64,000 nt of DNA from CAYNVS01 sp964400725 (lineage in GTDB: Bacteria; Myxococcota_A; SURF-8; CAYNVS01). Positions 25,477-34,300 of the stretch are shown here, piece by piece. Location of the stretch: the NCBI GenBank assembly GCA_964400725.1, contig CAYNVS010000013.1, positions 1 through 64,000 of the forward strand, given 5' to 3'. A program made the translations under genes and the position numbers. Positions within the stretch are counted from its first letter, which is position 1, and each line of letters starts with the position of its first letter. The notes beneath the pieces are model-generated. The model was not told where the DNA came from. It saw only the letters and a program-made list of their open reading frames with translations, and did not search any database.

Positions 25477-26199
25477 ATGGAAAAAGATATTAAACAGTTG
25501 CTTGACATGGGCAGGGCGGCGTTTGAAAAGAACGACTACGCCCGCGCGCTGGCTTTCTTCAGCGAAATACTCGGAGAAAGCGGCCAGTTTGCCGACGTTT
25601 ACAACATGCTGGGAGTGATTTTCTACGACAAAGGAAACTACCCGGCGGCTCGCACGGCCTTCAGGCGGGCGCTCGAAATCAACCCCGACTTCTCCGACGC
25701 CGCGCTTAATTTGATAATTACGCTGAACGACATGGGAGTGCAGGAGGCGGACCGCAAAGCGACGCTGGACAGTCTGGGCGTAAAAGTGCCTCAGCGCGAC
25801 GACATGGACGAATACGTAAAAAACCGGCTCGCCAACCGCTATTGCGAAATAGGAGAGATTTACGCGGGCATCAACCGTTTCGACGAAGCTATAGAGGAAT
25901 ATAAAAGGGCGCTGGCGTTGCGTCCGGAGTTTCACGATATTCGCCTATTGATGGCCGTAGCCTGCAAAAATAAAGGCGATTTGGCCGCCGCGATAGCCGA
26001 ATGCTCGATAATCCTCAACAAAAAACCCGAATTCCACGAAGCGAGAAACCTTCTTGGTCTTTGTCATCACATCGCCGGAGACAACGACGCGGCTATGGCG
26101 CAATGGCGGCAGGTTCTCTCGTCCGACAGAGAGAACAAACTGGCTAAACTTTATCTGTCCAGCGTGCAGGAAAAGCTGAAAGAAAAGGAAAACTCCTGA
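25477..26199 (+). CDS. Tetratricopeptide repeat protein
   Basis: A 240-residue soluble protein made of about five TPR units; clear ones are DYARALAFFSEILGESGQFADVYNML, NYPAARTAFRRALEINPDFSDA, RFDEAIEEYKRALALRPEFHDI and DLAAAIAECSIILNKKPEFHEA. There is no signal peptide, so it should act in the cytoplasm as a protein-binding scaffold. The next gene, an FHA protein, begins 2 bp after its stop, so the two are cotranslated and perhaps partners. The partner proteins are unknown. Confidence 0.85.
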   Translation: MEKDIKQLLDMGRAAFEKNDYARALAFFSEILGESGQFADVYNMLGVIFYDKGNYPAARTAFRRALEINPDFSDAALNLIITLNDMGVQEADRKATLDSLGVKVPQRDDMDEYVKNRLANRYCEIGEIYAGINRFDEAIEEYKRALALRPEFHDIRLLMAVACKNKGDLAAAIAECSIILNKKPEFHEARNLLGLCHHIAGDNDAAMAQWRQVLSSDRENKLAKLYLSSVQEKLKEKENS

Positions 26200-26201
26200 T
26201 A

Positions 26202-27146
26202 ATGAACACACGGACGCCTAACAACGATATAAGGCCGAAAAGCAGACAGAAGTTTCTTCTGCGCTTTATTTCCGGCGCGCAAACCGGCAGGGAATACGCT
26301 CTTCCCGAAGGGAAAGAAGTAATAATTGGCCGCAACCCCGACATCGACCTCGTGCTTAACGACGACCTTGTCAGCAGAGAGCACGCGAAAATAATATGCA
26401 ACAATGGGGTAGTCGAGTTATTCGACTTAGGCAGCACTAACGGAACTTTTTTATACGCCGAACAGATTACGCACGCGATTTTAAAAGAAAACGACCGCAT
26501 AATTATCGGCGCCTCTATTATGCAGCTCGCAAAGATGGGCTCGTCGATGGGACAATTCCCGGACGCCGAGCCGCTGCTTGACGCTCAAAGCCAGACTATA
26601 CTTCGCGGACACATCGAAGAAATACCGCTGGTCGATCTGCTTCAAATGCTGCACATAAATAAAAAGACGGGCGTCGTCGCCACCGCCGACTATTCCAAAA
26701 TGCGCGGCTATATTTTTATCAAAGACGGCAACGTTCTTTACTCGAACATAGAAGGCGTAAAAATCGCTCCGTTAAAAGCCGTTTACAGGCTGTTAGACCT
26801 CAAAGGCGGCTCGTTCGAGTTCGGCACGACGAACCGGACGACGTTCGAGCGCATAATCAACGTTCCAACTCAAACTCTGCTCATGGAGAGCATCAAACAT
26901 AACGAAGAATTGACGGGATTACGCAAGAAATTTCCCATTATGAAGCACGCGATACGTTTCCCCCGTCCGATGATAAGCCAATTGGCCGATTTGCCGAAAG
27001 AGACGTTAAAATTTCTTCAACTCGCCTACAACGCCGGTTTGGTTACCGAGTATCTCAACCTCGCCCCCGCAAGCGACGTGGACGCGTTCAACATCCTCGT
27101 CGATTTAATAAAAAAAGGATACATCGAGACTATTCCGGAAAAATAA
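26202..27146 (+). CDS. FHA domain protein with DUF4388 (PATAN-like) domain
   Basis: A 314-residue cytoplasmic protein. The N-terminal FHA domain (about residues 20-110) has the phosphothreonine-binding motifs VIIGRNPDIDLVLND, VSREHAKI and DLGSTNGTFL. A DUF4388 domain follows (about 135-235, LRGHIEEIPLVDLLQMLHINKKTGVV ... KGGSFEF), then a helical tail of about 75 residues. DUF4388 proteins are frequent in Deltaproteobacteria and Myxococcota and are tied to two-component and motility signalling. FHA domains read Ser/Thr phosphorylation, but no such kinase is in the window. Cotranscribed with the TPR gene. Confidence 0.88.
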   Translation: MNTRTPNNDIRPKSRQKFLLRFISGAQTGREYALPEGKEVIIGRNPDIDLVLNDDLVSREHAKIICNNGVVELFDLGSTNGTFLYAEQITHAILKENDRIIIGASIMQLAKMGSSMGQFPDAEPLLDAQSQTILRGHIEEIPLVDLLQMLHINKKTGVVATADYSKMRGYIFIKDGNVLYSNIEGVKIAPLKAVYRLLDLKGGSFEFGTTNRTTFERIINVPTQTLLMESIKHNEELTGLRKKFPIMKHAIRFPRPMISQLADLPKETLKFLQLAYNAGLVTEYLNLAPASDVDAFNILVDLIKKGYIETIPEK

Positions 27147-27212
27147 TATAGCGGCGTCTTTCATTTCCCGATGTTTTCAAACGATTCGCGAACCAAACCG
27201 CGGAGCGGAACA

Positions 27213-27869
27213 ATGCAAAAAATAATAGTTATCGACGGCCCCGCCGGATGCGGAAAAAGCTCCGTCGCTTCTCTTGTCGCCCAAAGGCTCGGCCTGCGCA
27301 AACTCGACACAGGCGCGATATACCGCTCGCTGGCGCTAGCCGCAATAAAAGCCGGCGCGTCGCTTTCCGACGAAGCGGCTCTGACAGAACTGGCCGAGAC
27401 GCTGCCGTTAGAGTTTAAAGGAGAGAATGTTTTATTAGGCGGAGCGGACGTCTCGGAAGAAATAAGAACTCCGGGAATATCAAAGACCGCGAGCGTAGTT
27501 TCGGCCTTTCCCGCCGTGCGCTCGGCGCTGCTTCCCGTTCAACGCAAAATCGCGGCGTCGTTCCCTTGCGTCGCCGAAGGCCGGGACTTGGGAACGGTTG
27601 TATTTCCCGACGCGGCCGTAAAGCTGTTTCTCACCGCCTCGGAAGAAGAGCGCGCGATGCGCCGGTATAAACAATTGAAAGAAAAAGGCGTCGAAACGAC
27701 TTACGAACAAGCGTTGAAGGACGAGCGCGAACGGGACGAACGCGACTCTTCCCGCGCCGCGGCGCCGCTTAAAAAAGCCGACGACGCGATAGAAATCGAC
27801 ACGACGAAGATGACGATAGAGCAAGTCGTCGATAAGATTGTGGAAATAGCGAAAACTCATGGCTTCTAG
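27213..27869 (+). CDS. cmk: Cytidylate kinase
   Basis: Phosphorylates CMP and dCMP to the diphosphates. Start of the protein is IIVIDGPAGCGKSSVA (P-loop), then LDTGAIYRSLALAA (NMP-binding), VAEGRDLGTVVFPDA and the LID region EERAMRRYKQLKEKG, ending with the usual DDAIEIDTTKMTIEQVV. Length 218, as expected. I chose ATG 27213 because it begins right at the conserved beta-strand and has a GGAG site 8 bp upstream; an ATG 42 bp earlier adds unrelated residues. The 3' end overlaps the next gene by 11 bp. Confidence 0.95.
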   Translation: MQKIIVIDGPAGCGKSSVASLVAQRLGLRKLDTGAIYRSLALAAIKAGASLSDEAALTELAETLPLEFKGENVLLGGADVSEEIRTPGISKTASVVSAFPAVRSALLPVQRKIAASFPCVAEGRDLGTVVFPDAAVKLFLTASEEERAMRRYKQLKEKGVETTYEQALKDERERDERDSSRAAAPLKKADDAIEIDTTKMTIEQVVDKIVEIAKTHGF

Positions 27870-28401
27870 CTTCAAGCCGTTCAGATACGATTGTATAGCC
27901 TGCGGCGCCTGCTGCAAAGGGGACGGGCTCGCGTTCCTCTACCCCGCCGATCTCGGACGACTCGCCGAATATTTACAAATTAGCAAAGACGAATGCGCCG
28001 CGAAATATCTTCAAGCGGTAGAAGTCGAGTTCGACGACGGCGACAAGATTAAATATTTGGCGACGAAAAAAAGACGAGACGGCTCCTGCGTATTTTTAAA
28101 CGATAAAAAGCTGTGCGAAATTCACGCGGCCAAACCGATGCAATGCGCGCTTTCGCCGTTCATACCGGAATTTTTAGAAAACCCGGACGCCTTGGCGCAG
28201 TTTTCGGCTCTCTGCCCCGGCTTCGGCAAAGGAGAGCGCAGAAGCGCCAAATTTTTACGAGAGTCCAATCTCGCCGCCGCCATCGCGCAGGAAGAATACG
28301 AGAAGCTTTATGCGGCCTGCAAAGGAAGCCTGAAAAAAATATACGGCCTTTCAAAACCAGTTAGAACGACGGTTAAGACCGGCGGCCTTTCGTTGGAATA
28401 A
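27859..28401 (+). CDS. YkgJ-family CxxCxxCC cluster protein
   Basis: A 180-residue protein of the YkgJ family (zinc- or iron-binding cysteine cluster, UPF0153-like). The cluster CIACGACC lies near the N-terminus; further conserved Cys follow in GSCVFLNDKKLCEIHAAKPMQCALSPF and LCPGFGKGE. The biochemical role of this family is not established. It overlaps the 3' end of cmk by 11 bp and so is translationally coupled to it. Confidence 0.85.
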   Translation: MASSFKPFRYDCIACGACCKGDGLAFLYPADLGRLAEYLQISKDECAAKYLQAVEVEFDDGDKIKYLATKKRRDGSCVFLNDKKLCEIHAAKPMQCALSPFIPEFLENPDALAQFSALCPGFGKGERRSAKFLRESNLAAAIAQEEYEKLYAACKGSLKKIYGLSKPVRTTVKTGGLSLE

Positions 28402-28437
28402 ACGCGCTATGCCCGCCGCGCGGCGCGCAATATTTAA

Positions 28438-28466
28438 TTTACTTCCAGCCGTCGTAAAAATATAAT
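28438..28466 (+). promoter_or_regulatory. Candidate promoter of the radical SAM gene
   Basis: TTTACT (28438-28443), 17-bp spacer, perfect TATAAT (28461-28466), 48 bp before the start codon. Confidence 0.4.
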
Positions 28467-28514
28467 TACATAAAAGGCGCGGACTTTCCGCGACGTTTTG
28501 TTCAAAGGGTTTAA

Positions 28515-30305
28515 ATGAGCGACAACGACCGACGCATCGGGTTTTCGCCCGAAATTTTAACGCAATGGCTTCAATCGGGGGTCGAGCTATGGTTTCCGCC
28601 TTCTTCGGCGCAAACGCCGGACGCCCTTCGAGCTGCCGTGCTGGCGGCGAAAAAGCTGGCCGAAAAAGGGTTTAAAACGCTCGTAATAAGCGGACCCGAC
28701 GCGTATTTACGCGATTATTTTTTAAAAATCGTTAGAGCCGCTAGACTTGTAGGATTTGAAAAAGTTTTGCTAATCGCCCCATCCGAATCGCTGACGCGGT
28801 TCGACGCGCTTAAAACGGCCGCCGAGGCCTGCGACGCGCTTATTTTGCGGGAGGAATATGACGCGCCCGACTTTGCAAAAAACGCCGCAAAACTTGCGAA
28901 CGAATGCAAAGCTCCGGTAATTCCGCATATCGTCGCTTTCAGCTCGCAAGCCCAGCCGCTTGCAAGGCGCGCAAACGCCGCGCTTGACGCAAAACTTCCG
29001 CTAGTTCTGCTGGGGTTTCCGCTGCCGCGTTACTTTAACGCGTCGGACGCGGCCGTTCCCGACGTAAACGAGCTTCGCGCCGGGTTCGTCGCGGTTAAAT
29101 ACGAGTGGTTCAGGCGCAAAGCTAAAATCGCCTTCATGGATTTTCCGATGTGCGCCTTCAGCTTCGGGGAAGATTTAGGCTTTCCGGTCATGCCGCAAAT
29201 TCCTATTTTTTCATCGGGGGAGCCTTTACGCCATAACGACGAAACTCCGAGACGTTCGCGGCGTTTCCGTCCGCAGGGAATCGTCGAGTGCGCGAAAGAC
29301 TGCCGGTACGGAGAGCTTTGCCCCGGATTGCCGAAAAACTATGTAGAGAAGGAAGGCCGCAAACCGCCCTATCCGCTATGGACCGATTACCTGCAAAGCG
29401 AGGGCGCCGCCGGCGAAAGCGCCATAATACGGCCGATATTCATATGCAATCAGCGCTGCCCCTTTTGTTTTATTAAACGCCCCGGCCCGTCCCCGACGTT
29501 CGAGGAGATGCGCGAGCGCCTCTCCACGCTTCGGCTTGAAGAGCTCGTAATTTCAGGCGGCGAACCGACGCTTTTTAAAGAGCTGCGCGAGCTTGCGCAA
29601 ACCGCGCGAGAGGGCGGAGCAAAAAAAATCGCGCTTCAAACCAATGCGGTTACGTGCGCAGATTGGAAGTTCGCCAAGCGCGTTCTGGACGCCGGTATAG
29701 ATCAGGCGTTCGTTTCGCTGCACGCGGGCGACGAAGAGCTTTCATTAAAAATGGGCGGACGCAAAGGGGACTTCGAGAAAACGCTAGCCGGAATAGACAA
29801 CCTAGCAAAAGGCGCGGCGGAAGTCTTCCTCAACTGCGTTATTCAAGAGCTGAATTACCGCGGTCTGCCGGAATTCGTCCGGTGGGGAAAGAAGCGTTTT
29901 AACATTGCCAAAAACTCGAACGTCCAATTCTGCTTTTCCTTCATCGCGGTTTACGACGACGCGCCCAACCCCGAACAAATGCGCTTCGTTCCCAAACTCA
30001 CCGAGGTTAAGCCTTATCTTTTAAAGGCCATTACGCCGCTTGCGGACGAAGGAATACAAATTTACGGCCTTAATACTCAGTGCGGCATACCGCGCTGCAT
30101 ACTGGACGGCGACGAACGATTTTACATCGACCTCGCGGAAGCGAAAGACTTTAAGGATTTTGTAAAAAAACCATCTTGCGCAAAATGCGTTTACGATAAT
30201 TATTGCTTCGGCATCCGCAAACAATACTTCCGTCATTACGGAGGCGACGAGTTTAAACCGGTAGCCAAGCGCGTTCCGGTAAAAAAGGGTTTCTTCAGAA
30301 GGTAA
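28515..30305 (+). CDS. Radical SAM protein with N-terminal pseudo-SAM half
   Basis: A 596-residue protein in two halves. Residues about 310-550 form a radical SAM core with the 4Fe-4S motif CNQRCPFC (311, 315, 318), the SAM-binding LVISGGEPTL and LQTNAV. A C-terminal cluster CAKCVYDNYC (from 555) followed by FG....Y...YG..EF.PV resembles a shortened SPASM ('twitch') domain that holds an extra cluster. Residues 1-300 look like an alpha/beta barrel without CxxxCxxC, ending in a parallel cluster CAKDCRYGELCPG (from 259). So the N-terminal half looks like a catalytically dead copy of the C-terminal half. Substrate unknown; no precursor peptide gene is seen beside it. It is a single-gene unit, converging with the collagen-like gene 4 bp away. 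Confidence 0.85.
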   Translation: MSDNDRRIGFSPEILTQWLQSGVELWFPPSSAQTPDALRAAVLAAKKLAEKGFKTLVISGPDAYLRDYFLKIVRAARLVGFEKVLLIAPSESLTRFDALKTAAEACDALILREEYDAPDFAKNAAKLANECKAPVIPHIVAFSSQAQPLARRANAALDAKLPLVLLGFPLPRYFNASDAAVPDVNELRAGFVAVKYEWFRRKAKIAFMDFPMCAFSFGEDLGFPVMPQIPIFSSGEPLRHNDETPRRSRRFRPQGIVECAKDCRYGELCPGLPKNYVEKEGRKPPYPLWTDYLQSEGAAGESAIIRPIFICNQRCPFCFIKRPGPSPTFEEMRERLSTLRLEELVISGGEPTLFKELRELAQTAREGGAKKIALQTNAVTCADWKFAKRVLDAGIDQAFVSLHAGDEELSLKMGGRKGDFEKTLAGIDNLAKGAAEVFLNCVIQELNYRGLPEFVRWGKKRFNIAKNSNVQFCFSFIAVYDDAPNPEQMRFVPKLTEVKPYLLKAITPLADEGIQIYGLNTQCGIPRCILDGDERFYIDLAEAKDFKDFVKKPSCAKCVYDNYCFGIRKQYFRHYGGDEFKPVAKRVPVKKGFFRR

Positions 30306-30309
30306 AAAG

Positions 30310-31080
30310 CTATTTTAACTTTTCATAGGTCAGCGTATATGGCGCCCCCTGTTCAAACATATTAACGACGTCGTCCGAAATATAATCATAGACATGATAA
30401 CCGAATGTTTTGTCGCCGCTAAATCCCGTGTCGCATTCGCACGTATTTGCAGCTTTATTCCAAACGCAAAAATGCTCGCCGTAAATATGCTGTTTGATTT
30501 TTCCAATTCCCATTACTAGCCCGCTTTCCTTGCGGCAGAAAAACGGATAAGCAAACGGAGCGACATAGCCGCCGGCGGCAACCGCGGGGATTGCCCAAAG
30601 CTCGCAACGCTCGTCGATGTAGTTGCGGGCGTCTTCTCTTTTGGGGCACGGGCTCAGGCAATCGTCGGCGGTCCCAGTAGCTAGCGAAAATGGCGGAAGA
30701 TATGTATTTTTCATGTAGAAGCACTTGAAATTTACGGGCTGAACGCCGAGCGTCAAATCCACCTCGGCCCCGACTCCGTAAAACGGCGCGAAGTCATATG
30801 GCACAACCGCGCCGTCCTTGTCGCGCAATATCCATCCCCACGCGTTTAGCGCCGCGCAATCCCTGCCGTCGCGGCCATTTAGGCCGGCTTCGCCGCGTTC
30901 TCCCTTTTCGCCTTTGTCCCCTTTTTCGCCTTTCTCGCCTTTCTCTCCCTTTTCGCCTTGCGGACCCTGCGGCCCTTGCAAACCCTGAATGCCCTGTTCG
31001 CCCCGCGGCCCTTTTTCGCCTTCTGAGGCCGAGCAGCCGAATAATGAAATAACCGCGATTAAAATTAATACTTTTTTCAT
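30310..31080 (-). CDS. Collagen-like triple-helix repeat lipoprotein
   Basis: A 256-residue predicted lipoprotein with a 15-residue signal and lipobox LFG-C (Cys16). Residues 21-74 are 18 uninterrupted Gly-X-Y triplets rich in GEK/GPQ, the bacterial collagen-like motif that forms triple helices. The C-terminal 180 residues hold several Cys (CFYM, CLSPCPKRED, CELW, CVWNKAANTCECD) and probably form a disulphide-stabilised head. Such stalk-and-head proteins are displayed on the cell surface as trimers. An AAGGAG site precedes the start, and a promoter-like sequence shared with the 1650-residue protein gene lies upstream. Confidence 0.85.
   Translation of the reverse strand: MKKVLILIAVISLFGCSASEGEKGPRGEQGIQGLQGPQGPQGEKGEKGEKGEKGDKGEKGERGEAGLNGRDGRDCAALNAWGWILRDKDGAVVPYDFAPFYGVGAEVDLTLGVQPVNFKCFYMKNTYLPPFSLATGTADDCLSPCPKREDARNYIDERCELWAIPAVAAGGYVAPFAYPFFCRKESGLVMGIGKIKQHIYGEHFCVWNKAANTCECDTGFSGDKTFGYHVYDYISDDVVNMFEQGAPYTLTYEKLK
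30859..31020 (-). repeat. Coding repeat: 18 Gly-X-Y triplets
   Basis: Nine-base period encoding residues 21-74 of the collagen-like protein, including four consecutive GEK triplets. Confidence 0.9.
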
Positions 31081-31107
31081 GGCAATCTCCTTTCCTTTAT
31101 GTAAAGG

Positions 31108-31135
31108 ATTTTACCCCAAATTAGAGCGAAATCAA
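31108..31135 (-). promoter_or_regulatory. Promoter of the collagen-like gene, with shared box
   Basis: On the minus strand TTGATT, 16-bp spacer, TAAAAT. The spacer end plus -10 reads TAATTTGGGGTAAAAT (31108-31123), the same as upstream of the 31349-36301 gene except for one base. A palindrome CCTTTATGTAAAGG (31093-31106) lies between it and the ribosome-binding site. Confidence 0.5.
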
Positions 31136-31154
31136 GGATTACGACGCTGATGAT

Positions 31155-31181
31155 AAAAAAATAGCAGGCATTACGCCTGCT
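31155..31181 (-). terminator. Rho-independent terminator after tRNA-Arg
   Basis: On the minus strand AGCAGGC, loop GTAAT, GCCTGCT (31163-31181), followed by ATTTTTTT. It starts 11 bp after the tRNA 3' end. Confidence 0.8.
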
Positions 31182-31192
31182 AAAATTGTTAG

Positions 31193-31269
31193 TGGTACCC
31201 CCGGCCAGACTCGAACCGGCAACCTACGGCTTAGAAGGCCGTTGCTCTATCCTGTTGAGCTACAGGGGC
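31193..31269 (-). tRNA. tRNA-Arg (anticodon TCT)
   Basis: A 77-nt cloverleaf read on the minus strand. Acceptor GCCCCTG / CGGGGGT with G-U pairs at the first and sixth positions, D-stem GCTC/GAGC, anticodon stem ACGGC/GCCGT with loop CTTCTAA (anticodon TCT at 31233-31235), T-loop TTCGAGT, discriminator A and an encoded CCA end (31193-31195). It decodes AGA codons. Confidence 0.95.
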
Positions 31270-31290
31270 GCTCGTAAAAAGCGGTTCATT

Positions 31291-31317
31291 TTTATACTGA
31301 AAGAACGGTCAAGTCAA
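31291..31317 (-). promoter_or_regulatory. Candidate promoter of tRNA-Arg
   Basis: On the minus strand TTGACT, 15-bp spacer, TATAAA, ending about 21 bp before the tRNA 5' end. Confidence 0.45.
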
Positions 31318-31348
31318 GAAATTTATAGGCCGAGACCGCCTTCGTTTT

Positions 31349-34300
31349 TTAAAAAACGTCTGCCTTCAGAGCCGAAGGACCGCCGTTGCCGACTTTCCCC
31401 GGTTCGCCGACTTGAAATTGAACGGTGGCGAGATCGACGTTCGGCAAAGAGCCGTTGTGTCTGTAAATTCCTACGGAAATTCCGCCGGATCCTCCGCCGC
31501 CGCGTCCGCCTTTGCCGCCGTTGCCGCCCTTGCCTCCAGCTCCGCCCGCTCCGGAGTAACCCACGCCCGATCCTGCCGCGCCGCCTTTGCCGCCCGTTCC
31601 GCCCGCCGCGCCTAAACCGCCGTCTCCGCCGTTGCCGCCGCCCTCGGTAATTATTTTACAATTATTAATAGTTACGCTGGCATTATTAAGAAACAGAGCG
31701 ATGCTTGCGCCTCCCGGAGAGCCGCCTTTACCGCCTTCTCCGCCGCATCCGGCTCCTCCTCCGCCGCCTCCGCCGCCGCCGATGTCGGGCTGGTTGAAGC
31801 ACGGGAACCCGCCCCATCCGTTGGCTCCGCCGCCTCCGCCGCCTCCGCATCCGGGCGTGCCATGCACTCCCGTCTCGCCGTCGCCTCCAGTCTCGCCTAC
31901 CCACTGTCCAAGGCCGTTAATTGAGCCGGTCTGCGACCCGGATTTGCCTTCTTTCCCTTCGCCAATAACGCTTCCGTCGCCGCCTTGTCCGCCAATGCCG
32001 CCGTTAGTCCAGCATGCGCCGTGCCCCGTGCCGCCGACGCCGCCTTGGCAATAAGAGTTCGATTCGCCTTGTTTGCCGTCGTTCTCCCCTCTGCCGCCGG
32101 AACCGCCGGAAAGTCCGCTTCCGCAAGAGCTGTATCCGCCGTCGCCGCCGTCGCCGCCGTCTTGGCCGTTTTCCGCTCCGCGTTCGCCGGGCACTCCGTT
32201 GGAGCCGTTTGCGCCGACCAATACGCCGGACGCGCCCGACGCGCCGGGGCCGCCTTTGCCGGCATGGATTTCGCAGTGTTTAATTACCAAATTGGAGCCG
32301 CTGTCCTGAACGTACATCGCATAGGAAGAAGTTCCTCCAGAGAAGTAGTCTTTGCCTTTCACGGTAATCCACGCGAATTCGGTCGTTTTCGTAATTGCCG
32401 TCGCCTTTACCGCAATCGACTCGATGCCTTGAATTATAGTTTTATAGTCAACCGAGCGCGCCCAGCCGCGCCGCGAAGAGTAACCGCCGTAAACCGATAC
32501 GCCGTTGCGGATAATCACCGTTTCGTTGTATATTCCCTCGCTTACGATTACGTAACTTTTGCCCGACGCGGCGGCTACGTCGATCGCCGACTGAATGCTC
32601 GCCTTCGGCTTGTCCCTCGAGCCTATGTTATTGTTGTTTCCGTCCGTTGAGACGAAAACGGCTTTGTTTATTTCGCCGTCAACGCCGTCGCAGTTTGAAT
32701 CTTTAAACATATCGTCCGGCGCGTCCGTCGTCGATTCGGGAACGCAGAAGTACTCGCAGCCGTCTTCGGGCATGCCGTTAAGGTCGAGATAGCCGGAGTT
32801 GCACTGGAACCCGCACGGATTCTGCCAGTTGGACGGGTTGCAAATAGGCTGCGAGAATGGATAACGATTGCAGCGCTGGCAAGAGCCTCCAACCATGCAG
32901 TAGTCGGGGTTGTTGTCTTCGTAGCAAGAGTTACCGCACGCATGATAGCCCGTATTGCATAAAAATGTGCAGGCTCCGTCAACGCACAGCGGCTTGGCGT
33001 TGCTGGGAGTGCAGCACGTAGCGCAGTCCTTGTTCTGCAAACCGCAGTGAGTCGGGTCGGAATTGTTCTGTTCGCACCATTGCTCGACCTCGTGGAAGCC
33101 TACGTTGCACGTAAAGTCGCAAACGTAGCTGGAGCCGCTCTGAACGCACTGGGCGACGCTGTTTGGCGGCTGCTCGCACGGCCAGCAGCGCAAACCGCAG
33201 CTATTGGGGCTGTTATTCCAAAGACATTCGTCTCCGCAGCGGTGAGCGCCGTTGACGCACGTAAAGTCGCAGGCGTAATTTTTACAAACCGAGATTTTTG
33301 TAAGCGTGTTGGGCGGGCAGACAACGCAGTCCGGACCGCAGCAGGTAGGCGTGTCGTTAAGCACGCAGGCGTTTCCTTCCTGATGGAAGAAGGCGTCGCA
33401 CTGAAGCCCGCACTGAAAGCCGTTGCACATAGCCTTGCTGTGCTCCGGCTGCGGGCACGGATCGCACGAGCTTCCGCACGTTTCGACGCTGTAATCGTCC
33501 ACGCATTTTCCGCCGCAAATGTGGAATCGTCCGCTGCATTGAGGCGTGCAGACGCCGTTTACGCATTCCATAAAGCCGTCTTTGGGCGGAGCCGGACAAG
33601 CCTCGCAAGAGGGGCCGCAGCACTCCGGAGAATTGGCGCGCTTGCACTGCCCGTTAGAAGGAAGATAGCCGGCGACGCAGGTAAACGAGCATTCGTATGT
33701 TCCGCCGGAACCGATTTGGCACAACGGAATGGAATTGGCAGGAGCTTCGCACGGCGCGCAGCGCGAGCCGCAATGGTCTATGCCGCCGTCGTAGAGACAC
33801 TTGCCGCCGCACTCGTGAAAGTCCTCGTCGCACTTATATTTGCAGGCGTGATCGACGCAGGTTACGCTGGAGTGGCTTTTTAGTTCGCAGTTGGCGATTG
33901 CGTCGAGCGGGTCGTTCCTGCCGTCGCAGTCGTTGTCGAGTCCGTCGCAAGATTCTATCGAAGGAGTCGTCGGGTAGCACGGTCCGTATTCGCAGCCGGT
34001 CTCCGGCTTGCCGTCAACGTCCCAGTAGCCCGGATCGCACTGCTTGCCGACGCCGGAAACGTAAATATCGGTAATCGCCGACGTCTGCGAGTTCGACTCG
34101 ACAAGTATGTGCGCTTGGAACGAGCCGACTTCCATCGGCCTGAAAACGATTCTCATTTCGGTTTCATTTCCGGCCGTTATAAGGAAAGGAAGCCCAGTAT
34201 CCGTTTCGATGCGGAAAAAGTTTGACGAGTCTTCGGTAAAGCGCAAATCGTTGACTGTAAGAGTGCCGAGCGTTCCGGCATTGCTTACGTAAAAACTTAT

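Noticed and set aside
31587..32309. Long proline-rich open frames on the plus strand
   Set aside because: They are the complement of the Gly-codon-rich 3' part of the 31349-36301 gene; no ribosome-binding sites, no domain logic.
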